From Acidobacteriota bacterium (GTDB taxonomy: Bacteria; Acidobacteriota; UBA6911; JACQSX01), in the NCBI GenBank assembly GCA_016211105.1, contig JACQSX010000047.1, positions 62,001-126,000 on the forward strand: a stretch of DNA of 64,000 nucleotides, in the 5' to 3' direction. A program made the position numbers and the translations under genes. Under the pieces are notes generated by a model. The model made no database searches. It was not told the DNA's origin and worked only from the letters and a program-made list of their open reading frames with translations. Of the stretch, positions 18,661-28,109 are shown in pieces; position 1 is the first letter of the stretch; the number at the start of each line of letters is the position of its first letter.

Positions 18661-19674
18661 ATGAAAAAAATCGTCCTGCCAGATCGGGGAGCGGAAGTGC
18701 TCTTCGATGTGAATGATCAAAATGTTCGCTACCTCGAATCTTTATTTGACGTCCAAATCAGTGCTCGGGGAGACAACCTCTTCATTGAAGGGGAAACTCA
18801 TGATGTGGAGGCCCTGAGCAAGATCCTTACCGATTTTTCCGCTCTCGTCGACCGAGGCGAAAAATTCCGAAACGGAGATCTAAGGACTGCTTTCAAGCAA
18901 ATTGCCGAAGATTCGGCGCTTTCGCTGCATGATTTTTTCCCAAAAATACAGATCCTAGGCGCAGGAGCCCGCCAGGTCTCACCCAAAAGCCCCCACCAAC
19001 GAAAGTATATGGAGGCCATTCAGAACCACGATATCGTTTTTGCAATCGGTCCCGCAGGAACCGGCAAGACCTACCTGGCCGTGGCAATGGCTGTTTTCTA
19101 TCTCATTACAAGGAAAGTAGAACGAATCGTGTTAACGCGCCCGGCGGTAGAGGCCGGCGAACGGCTAGGGTTCCTGCCAGGCGATATGCTGGAGAAAGTT
19201 AATCCTTATCTGAGGCCTCTGTACGACGCGCTCTATCACATGCTCGACCCGGAAAAAGTAAGCAAATTCATGGAGCGTCAGGTCATCGAAATCGCGCCTC
19301 TGGCTTTCATGCGGGGACGAACCCTGGGCGACGCATTTATCATCCTGGATGAAGCGCAGAACACAAGCCCCGAGCAGATGAAGATGTTCCTTACACGTAT
19401 CGGCTTTAACTCCAAGGCAGTCATCACGGGCGACATCACCCAAGTAGATTTACCCCCAGGAAAACGTTCCGGTTTAATTGATGCCATCCGTGTCCTAAAA
19501 GACATACCCGGTCTTTCATTTTGCTATTTCGATGAACGCGATGTAGTCCGCCATGAACTGGTCCAGTTGATTATCAAGGCTTACGAGAAAGACTCCCCGT
19601 CTGGGCTCGAGTCATCTGCGCCTTTGGAAGCAAAGAGGGACAATCGTTACCCCAAGCCTACAGATCCTTCCTAG
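18661..19674 (+). CDS. phoH: PhoH-family ATPase
   Basis: A 337-residue PhoH-like (YbeZ-type) P-loop NTPase, a superfamily-1-like RNA-related ATPase that in many bacteria acts with the YbeY endoribonuclease. Walker A is GPAGTGKT (about residues 129-136), Walker B is FIILDEAQN, and the sensor-like motif [11 protein letters not shown] follows. The N-terminal part (about 1-95) has a KH-like fold typical of PhoH-L proteins ([17 protein letters not shown]). The C-terminal tail after [11 protein letters not shown] is short and charged. No YbeY gene follows; ddl is next, which departs from the usual phoH-ybeY order. ATG 18661 lacks a close Shine-Dalgarno. Confidence 0.93.
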   Translation: MKKIVLPDRGAEVLFDVNDQNVRYLESLFDVQISARGDNLFIEGETHDVEALSKILTDFSALVDRGEKFRNGDLRTAFKQIAEDSALSLHDFFPKIQILGAGARQVSPKSPHQRKYMEAIQNHDIVFAIGPAGTGKTYLAVAMAVFYLITRKVERIVLTRPAVEAGERLGFLPGDMLEKVNPYLRPLYDALYHMLDPEKVSKFMERQVIEIAPLAFMRGRTLGDAFIILDEAQNTSPEQMKMFLTRIGFNSKAVITGDITQVDLPPGKRSGLIDAIRVLKDIPGLSFCYFDERDVVRHELVQLIIKAYEKDSPSGLESSAPLEAKRDNRYPKPTDPS

Positions 19675-19707
19675 CGGTCGTGGGCGACGCCTGAAAGAAG
19701 ACATTCC

Positions 19708-20775
19708 ATGACAAAAGGAAAACTGCGAGTGGCGCTGTTCATGGGAGGGCGGTCCGCGGAGAGGGAAGTGTCTCTGAAGACCGGAAAGATGATTGCGTGG
19801 TATTTGGACAAAACCAAATACGAAGTGCTCCCCCTGGAGATTGATCCGGACGGCAGATGGCTGCTTGACTCTCCTACTTTGCAGGAAATCCAGGGTGCCG
19901 GGCAGGCAACCGTAGATTCTGCGCTGATTCGCTATTTATCTCCGGCTGCGTCCCCACTGGAGCGCAACATCGACGTGGCATTTCTGGCGTTGCACGGTCC
20001 CTGGGGGGAAGACGGAACCATTCAAGGCATGCTGGATCTACTCGGAATTCCTTACACTTGTTCCGGTGTGCTGGCCTCCGCCTTGGCGATGGATAAATTC
20101 CGCATGAAGGCCTTCGCTCGAGGCCTCGGTGTACGCGTCCCAAGGGATCAGTTGCTTTCCAAAAGGGAGTACGAAAACGATCGCGTGGTGGTCTTGGCCA
20201 GGATCGCTGCTCTGGGCAAGAAGATTGTGATGAAGCCCAATTGCCTCGGTTCATCCGTGGCGACATTCATCATTGAATCCATGGAAGACCCCGGCCAAAT
20301 AGAAGATGCCCTGCGTGAGATTTTCGAACTGGGCCAGGATGCAATCGCAGAGAACTTCATATCAGGAAGTGAAATCACTGCTCCCATCCTGGGCAACGGT
20401 GACCCTGAAGCACTGCCGTTGATTGAAATCATCCCGAATCTCGGGCCTTTTTACGACTACCAATCCAAGTATGCGGAAGGCGGATCAGACCATATTATTC
20501 CGGCCAGACTATCGAAGGCATTAACAGCACAAATCCAAAAACAGGCTCTCGATATTCATGTCCAACTAGGTTGCAGAGGGGTCACGCGGTCGGATTTTAT
20601 CGTCTGCGGTGGGGAACCGTACTTTCTGGAAATCAATACCATCCCCGGAATGACTGCTACTTCTCTCGTACCCCAGTCGGCCCAGGCTGCCGGCTACGAC
20701 TTTCCCGAATTCCTCGACAAGTTAATCGAGCTGGCCCTGGAAGGTAGGGACCTGTCAATAGCGGAGTTACGCTAG
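19708..20775 (+). CDS. ddl: D-alanine--D-alanine ligase
   Basis: ATP-grasp ligase making the D-Ala-D-Ala dipeptide for peptidoglycan. The protein has 355 residues. Family motifs are GGRSAEREVSLKTG at the N-terminus (with the catalytic Glu), LHGPWGEDGTIQGMLDLLGIPY split by the family pattern, ALAMDKF, KPNCLGSSVA (ATP-grasp loop), and C-terminal RSDFIV, FLEINTIPGMT, which carries the Mg-binding Glu/Asn. The long form with an omega-loop YDYQSKYAEGGSDHI matches VanA/DdlA-like sequences with D-Ala preference, though substrate cannot be fixed from motifs alone. ATG 19708 is 33 bases after phoH. Confidence 0.96.
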   Translation: MTKGKLRVALFMGGRSAEREVSLKTGKMIAWYLDKTKYEVLPLEIDPDGRWLLDSPTLQEIQGAGQATVDSALIRYLSPAASPLERNIDVAFLALHGPWGEDGTIQGMLDLLGIPYTCSGVLASALAMDKFRMKAFARGLGVRVPRDQLLSKREYENDRVVVLARIAALGKKIVMKPNCLGSSVATFIIESMEDPGQIEDALREIFELGQDAIAENFISGSEITAPILGNGDPEALPLIEIIPNLGPFYDYQSKYAEGGSDHIIPARLSKALTAQIQKQALDIHVQLGCRGVTRSDFIVCGGEPYFLEINTIPGMTATSLVPQSAQAAGYDFPEFLDKLIELALEGRDLSIAELR

Positions 20776-20982
20776 AATTTCCAACGTCGGATACAGATAT
20801 CGAACTGGACCGATTCCTGAGAATTTTTGCGACATGGAGTACCCACGTGCCGTGTGGCAAGCCAACATTGGCAACCCGACACTGGAGATGCGAAATTTCA
20901 AGTTTTGGTCCGTTGAATCCTATTTTCCGCTTTGATAAAGTGTAGTTAAAAATGGCAACATGTCAAAAAAAGGAGGCCAAAC

Positions 20983-21213
20983 ATGCGGGATGAAGAAATC
21001 AAGGACCATTTAATCAGTACGGATAGCGAGTTCCGCAAATTGATGGAACAACATCATTCGTACGACGAACAATTAGACAAACTCACCCGCAAACCATTTC
21101 TCTCTGAAGAAGAGAGGCTCGTGGAAACCGTTCTCAAGAAGAAAAAGTTGGCTTTGAAAGATCAGATGCAGGCGCGAATCCTGCGCGCTCAGATGACCAC
21201 TCGCGGCCACTGA
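20983..21213 (+). CDS. DUF465 (YdcH-family) small protein
   Basis: A 76-residue charged, mostly helical protein of the DUF465/YdcH family. It shows the family pattern of an N-terminal helix with DSEFRKLMEQHHSYDEQL, a linker, and a second helix with LSEEERLVETVLKKKKLALKDQM. It forms a coiled-coil-like hairpin in related structures; function is unknown. ATG 20983 is strongly supported by AAAGGAGG nine bases upstream (about 20969-20976). It stands alone in a 630-base space between ddl and psd. Confidence 0.88.
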   Translation: MRDEEIKDHLISTDSEFRKLMEQHHSYDEQLDKLTRKPFLSEEERLVETVLKKKKLALKDQMQARILRAQMTTRGH

Positions 21214-21413
21214 TCGTCAAATCGTGGAACTTGCGTTGCAGATTGCGGATTACCCAGGAAGCAACCGGCGCATAACTTCCGAGAATCTACGAAGATTTCG
21301 ACATCCAACTCATTGGCTCCCGAGCCGCAAACAGCCCGCGGGGAGCTGGCTCTATTGATTCAGGAGCGGCGATGTAAAGTTCGGTCAATCCTCGATCCAA
21401 AACCCGCACTGCT

Positions 21414-22062
21414 ATGAGGGTCGCCTCTGACGCCTACCGCTTCTTAATTCCCTTATTCTCGATAGTGGCGGCGCTGTCTGCTTTTGCCGGTTGGTACCGG
21501 GTGACGGGACTGCTGGCGGTGCTTTTCGTTTTCGTACTCTCTTTTTTTCGCGATCCAGAGCGACGCATTCCTGCTGGATCTGCTTTGATCGTTTCCCCGG
21601 CCGATGGCAAAGTAGTTCGTATTGCAGCGGCGACCGGCGAACTCCCTGTACAGATTAGTACTTTCCTATCGGTCTTTGACGTACATATTAATCGAGCGCC
21701 GATTGCTGGACGGGTGCAAAAGATCGAGTACCGGAAGGGTAGATTTCGAGCCGCCTTTGATGACTCTGCTTCCGTGGAGAATGAGCAAAGTATCGTGGAC
21801 TTGGAAAATGGAGGGGGGCGGATCAGAGTAGTTCTCATAGCGGGCTTGATTGCACGCCGCATCGTGTCTTGAATTCAACCGGGAGACTGGCTACAGCGCG
21901 GACAGAGGATCGGTTTAATACGGTTTGGGTCACGAGTAGATCGATTCTTACCCTCGACCGTTGAGTTGCAGGTAAAAAAACGTGACCGAGTCCGGGGGGG
22001 GATCCGGTATCATAGCTAAGTTTGTGGGGATGGGCGAGGGAAATGCGGAGTTGGGGATTTAG
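21414..22062 (+). pseudogene. psd: phosphatidylserine decarboxylase, interrupted
   Basis: The open frame from ATG 21414 gives only 152 residues (N-terminal membrane segment, SFFRDPERRIP, VSPADGKVV, FLSVFDVHINRAPIAG, VLIAGLIARRIV) and stops at TGA 21870-21872. Homology continues in the same frame: IQPGDWLQRGQRIGLIRFGSRVDRFLP. The TGA sits where related enzymes have Trp (family pattern RRIV-C/S-W), and the continuation contains the GS motif whose Ser becomes the pyruvoyl group. A second lesion is a G run at 21994-22001: removing one G yields RDRVRGGSGIIAKF, the expected end. As written, no active enzyme is made unless TGA is read through. It lies upstream of pssA, the enzyme making its substrate. 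Confidence 0.85.
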
Positions 22063-22158
22063 GATGGCCACCTTCGGGTCAGACAGCAATCCATCGTTAC
22101 CGGCGATCTCACCCGTGTAGGTGTGCAGGCAATGGACATCCTAAAAAGCGGAGAGCAC

Positions 22159-22923
22159 ATGAAACAGTTGAACTTGAATTTCCCCAGGAAGCGACCACGA
22201 CGCACAGTATTTATACTTCCTAGCGCATTTACAGTGGGGAATATCTTTTGCGGGTTTTTCGCCATTGTCTCCGCGATGCACGGACATTATGATGAAGCGG
22301 CCAAGGCAATCGGTATCGCGATCGTTCTCGACGGTCTGGATGGGCGGATGGCGCGCCTAGCCAATGCCACGAGTGAGTTTGGATTACAACTGGATTCTCT
22401 GGCTGACGTGATCAGTTTTGGGCTGGCGCCCGCCGTGTTGATGGCATCCTGGGGATTGGCGCCACTGGGTGATTACGGGATCTTTACCGCATTTGTCTTT
22501 TTGATCTGCGGAACGATGCGGCTGGCTCGCTTCAACGTACAAACGCAGAATCTGAAGCACTTTGTCGGTATGGCGATACCAGGAGCGGCCGGAGTTGTGG
22601 CTGCCGTCGTCCATTTTGTCAAAGTTCCGGTGAGTGACCCATTGCAGGCTAATTTTCTTGCAGTTATGACGCTGCTTCTCTCCTTTTTGATGATCAGCCG
22701 CATGCGCTACTTCAGTTTAAGACACCTTCATCTGAGCAAGGGAAAATCCCATTTGAACATCCTGTTACTTTCCATACTGTTAGCGCTCGTCTATTTTTAT
22801 TCCCAGGTGGTCCTTCTGGTTCTGGCGTGCGGCTATGCGGTAAGCGGCCCGCTCACCCGGCTGGTCCAGTCGTTCCGACCTCGCCGCCAGCCGGAGCCGT
22901 CTGCAGAAACCAGGCGCTCCTAA
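22159..22923 (+). CDS. pssA: CDP-diacylglycerol--serine O-phosphatidyltransferase
   Basis: Membrane enzyme making phosphatidylserine from CDP-diacylglycerol. The protein has 254 residues from the chosen start. The CDP-alcohol phosphatidyltransferase motif DG-x2-AR-x8-G-x3-D-x3-D is complete (about residues 62-84). It is surrounded by about eight membrane segments, as in the type II PssA found outside enterobacteria. The frame reaches back to 22123, but ATG 22159 has a well-placed GGAG at 22150-22153. It follows the interrupted psd, whose product would convert its phosphatidylserine to phosphatidylethanolamine. A C-terminal Pro/Arg-rich tail overlaps nothing. recO begins 30 bases after the stop. 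Confidence 0.93.
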   Translation: MKQLNLNFPRKRPRRTVFILPSAFTVGNIFCGFFAIVSAMHGHYDEAAKAIGIAIVLDGLDGRMARLANATSEFGLQLDSLADVISFGLAPAVLMASWGLAPLGDYGIFTAFVFLICGTMRLARFNVQTQNLKHFVGMAIPGAAGVVAAVVHFVKVPVSDPLQANFLAVMTLLLSFLMISRMRYFSLRHLHLSKGKSHLNILLLSILLALVYFYSQVVLLVLACGYAVSGPLTRLVQSFRPRRQPEPSAETRRS

Positions 22924-22952
22924 ATCCTCCCAAAATCAAAGTTCTTAAGTTA

Positions 22953-23699
22953 ATGGGATTGAAAAACACCGAAGCCATTACGCTGCGAACCTATCCTTTC
23001 CGGGAAGCAGACCGAATTGTCGTCTTCTTTACCCGTACTTACGGCAAACTGCGCGGCATCGCGCGCGGGGCGCGACGCTTGAAGAGCCGATTCGGCAGTT
23101 CATTAGAGCCAATGAGCTATGTGCGCGTGATTTTCTTTGCGAAGGAAAATCAGGAGCTCGCGGTTATTAACAGTTGTGATCTGCTGCAAAGCCATGCGGC
23201 GCTCCGCCGCACGCTGGAAGGGAGCTGCCATTGTGCCCGCTTTGCCGAACTCCTGAACGAGTTTTCACAGGAAGGAGAAGCAAACGACAAGATTTTTCGT
23301 CTATTCCTGGCGGTTTTGGACCTGTCCCCTCTTCTCACCTGGCCAGCGCGGGCACGTTACCTGGAAACCTGGTTGCTGCGGCTGGAGGGAGTATATCCTG
23401 TGTTCCTGAACTGCGGCCGATGTGGCCACGAGTTTGGAAAGGACACCATCCATGTACGCAGCGGCGGACACGAGGCCCTCTGCCGGGCATGCTCATCATC
23501 GAGAGATATTCCTTTGACTTTCTCGGAACGACAACTGGTGCATGAAATCTTTTCGCGCAACATTACGTCCATCGACTGGAACTGCTGGAACCGCCAAACG
23601 CTGAAAAATCTCGGGAAGCTCAATTCCAAATTGATACAATACCACTTGGAAAAGACATTGAAATCCGATCGATTTCTAAAGGAATTGGACGAGTGTTGA
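22953..23699 (+). CDS. recO: DNA repair protein RecO
   Basis: RecFOR-pathway protein that binds single-stranded DNA and helps load RecA. The protein has 248 residues, normal. The N-terminal OB fold begins near [17 protein letters not shown], with [11 protein letters not shown] helical middle leads to a C-terminal zinc module with CGRCG and CRAC (four cysteines), seen in many RecO proteins. The open frame extends back to 22827 inside pssA; ATG 22953 is the start expected for the family. The stop overlaps the glyQ GTG start by seven bases, so recO, glyQ and glyS look like one unit; recO-glyQS is a known neighbourhood. Confidence 0.93.
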   Translation: MGLKNTEAITLRTYPFREADRIVVFFTRTYGKLRGIARGARRLKSRFGSSLEPMSYVRVIFFAKENQELAVINSCDLLQSHAALRRTLEGSCHCARFAELLNEFSQEGEANDKIFRLFLAVLDLSPLLTWPARARYLETWLLRLEGVYPVFLNCGRCGHEFGKDTIHVRSGGHEALCRACSSSRDIPLTFSERQLVHEIFSRNITSIDWNCWNRQTLKNLGKLNSKLIQYHLEKTLKSDRFLKELDEC

Positions 23700-24580
23700 A
23701 TTTCCAAGACGTCATTTTGCGATTGCAGCAGTTCTGGATGCAAAAGGGTTGTATCCTGCAGCAACCTTACGATTTGGAGGTGGGCGCCGGAACGATGCAT
23801 CCGGAGACTTTCCTGCGAGTTCTAGGACCGGAACCTTACTCGGTGGTTTATGTTCAGCCTTGCCGCCGGCCTACCGACGGACGTTACGGCGAAAATCCGA
23901 ACCGCATGCAACGATATTTCCAGCTCCAAGTGATTCTCAAACCGTCACCGCTGGAAGCTCAACAGTGGTACTTGGAGAGCTTGACGGCGTTGGGAATTCC
24001 CCTCTGTGAACACGATCTACGTTTTGAGGAGGACAATTGGGAGTCCCCCACGCTCGGAGCATGGGGCATCGGCTGGCAGGTACTCCTGGATGGTCTGGAA
24101 ATCACCCAGTTTACATATTTTCAACAGGCCGGGGGGATTAACCTCAACCCTATCTCTACGGAGATAACCTACGGCCTGGAGCGTATCGCCACATTTATCG
24201 CCGGAGTGGAGGATGTTTACTCGCTGCAGTGGAATGAAAGTTTGACATATGGGGATCTGCGGCAACGGGAAGAGTACGAGTTTTCCAAATTTAATTTTGA
24301 AGTCTCAGATCCACAGATTCTTTTTGAACAGTTCAGGCAGTTCGAAACCCAGTGTCGGCGCCTGCTGGAGGAGAATTGGATCCTGCCAGCTTACGATTAT
24401 TGCCTGAAATGCTCGCACGCCTTTAATCTGCTGGACGCGCGTGGTGCGATCTCGGTGACAGAGCGCCTCGGTTTGATCAATCGCGTGCGTAGCCTGGCCT
24501 GTGAAGTTGCATCGCGCTATGTCGCTTCCCGCAAGGCTCTCGGTTTCCCGCTTTTGAAGCCGCGACGCCAGATTGCCTAA
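23693..24580 (+). CDS. glyQ: glycyl-tRNA synthetase alpha subunit
   Basis: Catalytic subunit of the alpha2beta2 class II glycyl-tRNA synthetase. The protein has 295 residues, typical. Conserved stretches are [41 protein letters not shown], the class II motif-2-like [18 protein letters not shown] and YGLERIA near residue 160. GTG 23693 overlaps the recO stop, and the GTG TTG start is the only in-frame choice near the conserved N-terminus. glyS follows after 32 bases. Together the pair replaces the single-chain eukaryote-type GlyRS. Confidence 0.97.
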   Translation: MLNFQDVILRLQQFWMQKGCILQQPYDLEVGAGTMHPETFLRVLGPEPYSVVYVQPCRRPTDGRYGENPNRMQRYFQLQVILKPSPLEAQQWYLESLTALGIPLCEHDLRFEEDNWESPTLGAWGIGWQVLLDGLEITQFTYFQQAGGINLNPISTEITYGLERIATFIAGVEDVYSLQWNESLTYGDLRQREEYEFSKFNFEVSDPQILFEQFRQFETQCRRLLEENWILPAYDYCLKCSHAFNLLDARGAISVTERLGLINRVRSLACEVASRYVASRKALGFPLLKPRRQIA

Positions 24581-24612
24581 CACATACCAGCCATTTAGCT
24601 GGAGAATTTCAC

Positions 24613-26763
24613 ATGAATGCGGTGATGGAAACGAGCGCCGGAGAAGTACCTGAGCCGGCCACTGCTGAATCGCTGCGCTGGGATCCTCTGGAGGAGACTG
24701 AATTCACCTTGGAAATCGGCACCGAAGAAGTGCCGGCGCTCATGATGCCGTCCGCGTTGCTTGCGCTTGAGGAGAATTTTACCAGCGCCTTGCGCGCTGC
24801 GCAGCTAGAGTTCAACGCAGTGCGAGCCTCGGGTACGCCCAGGCGCCTCATTCTGCACTGCACCGCGGTAGCGGGACGACAGACCGACATTCTTGAGCAG
24901 GTGACGGGGCCGCCTCGGACCGTTGCATTTGACGAAAAGGGCAATCCCACTCGCGCCTTGCAGGGATTCCTGCGAAAAAACGAGATCGACATCGAGCAAA
25001 TACGACGGATCTCCACGCCGAAGGGGGAATACGTAGCTTTCCAAAAACTAATCCCTGGAAGCCCCGCACGAGAGGTGCTGGCTGAAGTGTTGCCCCGCTT
25101 GGTGCTTTCCATCCCGTTCCCTAAATCGATGTACTGGACTGCCAGGCAGGAACGCTTTGTGCGACCAATCCATTACGTGCTGGCACTATTAGGCGCCGAA
25201 GTGGTTCCGTTCGAGGTAGCGGGAATCCAGAGCGGCCGCTATACGATGGGGCACCTGATTCTGGCTCCCGAGGTATTTCCAGTGAATTCTTTTGCCCAAT
25301 TAAAAGAGAAGTTAGCCGAGCATTTCGTGTTAATCGACCCCGAGGAGCGCCGCAGTATCATTGTTCGAGGACTGATGTCGGCACTCCCAAAACGTCTGCG
25401 TGTCGTGCAAGATGCTGCGCTGCTGGAAGAAGTTGTACACCTGGTCGAATACCCGCAGGTCTTGCTTGGCGAGTTCGACGCCCGGTTTTTGCAGCTCCCT
25501 GATGAGATTCTCATTACAGTATTGAAAAAACAACAAAAGTATTTTGCCGTAACGGATGACCGGGGAAGGATCCGTCCTTATTTTCTGACCGTTCTGAATA
25601 CCAGCGTCACGCACTCGGAAAAGATTCGCGACGGGCACCAACGTGTCTTGCGCGCCCGGCTGGAAGATGCGGCGTTTTACCTCGAATTTGACTCTCGCAA
25701 GAAGTTGCAAGAACGTGCGCCGCTTTTGGACCACGTGCTCTTTCACGAGAAACTTGGGAGCTATGGAGAGAAGGTCCGGCGATTGGATAAATTAGTTCAG
25801 GACCTGGCGCTGGAAACGTCCCTAAAGGACGGGGCCGATCTTCGCACCGCCGTACGTCTCTGCAAAACCGACCTTACTACGGAAATGGTCAAAGAATTCA
25901 CGGAATTGCAGGGCATTGTAGGTGGTCTTTATGCGCGCGGTGAGAATTACCCGGGAACAGTCTGGAGAGCGATCTACCAGCACTACCAACCGATTGCAGC
26001 CGAGTCTCCGATTCCCGACTCTCACATCGCGCAACTGCTTTCGCTAGCCGACAAGATTGACACATTGTGCGGATTCTTTTGCATTGGAATTATTCCCACG
26101 GGATCGAGTGATCCCTTTTCTTTGCGTCGCCAGTGCCAGGGGATTATCAGGATCACCATCGAAGGGGCTCTCTCGTTCTCGTTGCGCCGGTTATTTACTA
26201 CTGCATCGGACCTATTCAAAGGCTTGCTGGAGAGAACGCAGGAAGAGATCATCGGGGACTTGTTTGATTTCTTCAGCGCCCGCGTACGCCACCTTTTCAA
26301 AGAAAAGGGCCTGCAGTACGACGTGATCAATGCGGTGGTAGAAGCCGGCTATGATGATTTGTTAGATTTGTATCGTCGCGCTGCGGCGGTGCAGGCGATT
26401 CGCAAAGAGCCTGACTTTGAAGCCATTGCGGTCTCTTTCAAACGCATCAACAACATCCTTGCAGGTCAAGTCCAGGATGGCGGAACGGTCCAGGATGCTC
26501 TCTTAAAAGAGCCCGCAGAGCAAGAACTCTATCGGGAAATTACTACCTGGGAACCCACAATTAACCATAACATGAGACAGAACAACTATTACGACGCATT
26601 AAAGATCATGGCGCGCATGCGACCCCAACTGGATCACTTTTTCGACAAAGTACTGGTAATGGCAGAAGATCCGAAAGTTCGAGAAAATCGTCTACGTCTG
26701 TTACACCGAATTTCCTTCCTGTTCCGCCAGGTAGGGGACTTGTCGCAGATCGTTGTGGAATAA
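24613..26763 (+). CDS. glyS: glycyl-tRNA synthetase beta subunit
   Basis: tRNA-binding subunit of the heterotetrameric GlyRS. The protein has 716 residues, the usual length. The N-terminus shows the family start FTLEIGTEEVPALMMPSALLAL-type region, then RASGTPRRL and KSMYW. The middle has an HD-like helical region, with the C-terminal anticodon-binding part ending in DKVLVMAEDPKVRENRLRLL, a strong GlyS signature. About 20 residues of unremarkable extension precede the conserved start (MNAVMETSAGEVPEPATAES), so an internal start is possible but no other ATG has a better ribosome-binding site. It is followed by inositol-3-phosphate synthase after 29 bases. Confidence 0.97.
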   Translation: MNAVMETSAGEVPEPATAESLRWDPLEETEFTLEIGTEEVPALMMPSALLALEENFTSALRAAQLEFNAVRASGTPRRLILHCTAVAGRQTDILEQVTGPPRTVAFDEKGNPTRALQGFLRKNEIDIEQIRRISTPKGEYVAFQKLIPGSPAREVLAEVLPRLVLSIPFPKSMYWTARQERFVRPIHYVLALLGAEVVPFEVAGIQSGRYTMGHLILAPEVFPVNSFAQLKEKLAEHFVLIDPEERRSIIVRGLMSALPKRLRVVQDAALLEEVVHLVEYPQVLLGEFDARFLQLPDEILITVLKKQQKYFAVTDDRGRIRPYFLTVLNTSVTHSEKIRDGHQRVLRARLEDAAFYLEFDSRKKLQERAPLLDHVLFHEKLGSYGEKVRRLDKLVQDLALETSLKDGADLRTAVRLCKTDLTTEMVKEFTELQGIVGGLYARGENYPGTVWRAIYQHYQPIAAESPIPDSHIAQLLSLADKIDTLCGFFCIGIIPTGSSDPFSLRRQCQGIIRITIEGALSFSLRRLFTTASDLFKGLLERTQEEIIGDLFDFFSARVRHLFKEKGLQYDVINAVVEAGYDDLLDLYRRAAAVQAIRKEPDFEAIAVSFKRINNILAGQVQDGGTVQDALLKEPAEQELYREITTWEPTINHNMRQNNYYDALKIMARMRPQLDHFFDKVLVMAEDPKVRENRLRLLHRISFLFRQVGDLSQIVVE

Positions 26764-26792
26764 TTCCCGCTTTTGTGTTCATGGGAGAAAGC

Positions 26793-28109
26793 ATGATCTC
26801 TAAAGGAAGACATATAGAGTCGGCATCAGGTCGATTAGGGGTGTTACTGGCTGGATTAGGTGCAGTCAGCACCACGTTTATTGCAGGGGTGGAAGCGATC
26901 CGCATGGGTCAGGCAAAACCATATGGCTCACTCACCCAAATGGGGACCATCCGCTTGGGAAAGCGCAGCGGTCGCAGGGTTCCTCAAATCAAAAATTTTG
27001 TTCCCCTGGTGGAGCTGGAAAACCTTTACTTTGCTGCCTGGGACCCAATCGCCGACAATGCTTACGAGGCGGCACTGAATGCTGGCGTTTTAGACCGGGC
27101 GCTGATCGATTCATTGAAAGGCACATTGCAGGAGATTCGCCCCTGGAAGGCGGTATTTGATTCAAAATATGTCACTCGCTTGCGCGGGACGAATGTGAAG
27201 ACCGGGAAGAATAAGCTGGAGCTGGCCGAGCAACTGAAAGAGGAGATCCGACAATTTCGAGAAAAAAACCAATTGGATCGAGTGGTAATGATCTGGTGCG
27301 GCAGCACAGAAGTTTATCTAGAGCCAGGGAAAATCCACTCGACGCCGGAAAATCTGGAAAAGGCAATGAGAGAAAACCATGATGAAATCCCCTCCAGCAT
27401 GGTTTATGCCTATGCTGCAATCACCTCAGGCATCCCTTTTGCAAATGGAGCTCCCAATTTGACCGTCGACGTACCCGCAATGATCACCCTCGCAAAAGAA
27501 TACCACGTCCCGATTTGCGGCAAGGATTTCAAGACGGGTCAGACGCTGATGAAGACGATCATCGCTCCTGGTCTCAAGGCGCGCCTCCTCGGACTGCACG
27601 GCTGGTTTTCTACAAATATTCTGGGCAACCGTGATGGGGAAGTATTGGACGATCCAATGTCGTTTAAGACCAAAGAAGAGAGCAAGTTATCAGTACTGGA
27701 ACACATCTTGCAACCGGATCTTTATCCCGACCTGTACCGGAATTTCTACCACAAGGTTCGAATCAACTACTACCCACCACGGGGGGACAACAAGGAGAGT
27801 TGGGACAACCTGGACATTTTCGGATGGCTGGGCTATCCGATGCAAATCAAGATTGACTTCCTGTGCCGCGATAGCATCCTGGCCGCCCCCCTGGTTTTGG
27901 ATCTGGTCCTTTTCCTCGATCTCGCGCAGCGCGCCAAAATGTCGGGTATCCAAGAGTGGCTCTCGTTTTACTTCAAGAGTCCCATGTGTGCTCCTGAACT
28001 TTATCCCGAGCATGATCTATTCATTCAGTTGATGAAATTGAAAAACACCCTCCGCTACTTGCGCGGTGAGGAACAAATTACCCACCTCGGGTTGGATTAC
28101 TACGAGTGA
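26793..28109 (+). CDS. inositol-3-phosphate synthase
   Basis: Converts glucose-6-phosphate to 1L-myo-inositol-1-phosphate in an NAD-dependent oxidation-aldol-reduction cycle. The protein has 438 residues. Evidence is the N-terminal nucleotide-binding loop GVLLAGLGAVSTTFIAG, the substrate region around ICGKDFKTGQTLMKT (catalytic Lys), HGWFSTNILGNRDG and IKIDFLCRDS. The longer frame uses a GTG at 26775, but ATG 26793 has GGAG seven bases upstream. Stop and the next gene's GTG overlap (GTGA), so expression is coupled to the type II IPP isomerase. Possible uses are inositol phospholipid, compatible solutes or inositol-linked lipids; nothing here decides. Confidence 0.94.
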   Translation: MISKGRHIESASGRLGVLLAGLGAVSTTFIAGVEAIRMGQAKPYGSLTQMGTIRLGKRSGRRVPQIKNFVPLVELENLYFAAWDPIADNAYEAALNAGVLDRALIDSLKGTLQEIRPWKAVFDSKYVTRLRGTNVKTGKNKLELAEQLKEEIRQFREKNQLDRVVMIWCGSTEVYLEPGKIHSTPENLEKAMRENHDEIPSSMVYAYAAITSGIPFANGAPNLTVDVPAMITLAKEYHVPICGKDFKTGQTLMKTIIAPGLKARLLGLHGWFSTNILGNRDGEVLDDPMSFKTKEESKLSVLEHILQPDLYPDLYRNFYHKVRINYYPPRGDNKESWDNLDIFGWLGYPMQIKIDFLCRDSILAAPLVLDLVLFLDLAQRAKMSGIQEWLSFYFKSPMCAPELYPEHDLFIQLMKLKNTLRYLRGEEQITHLGLDYYE

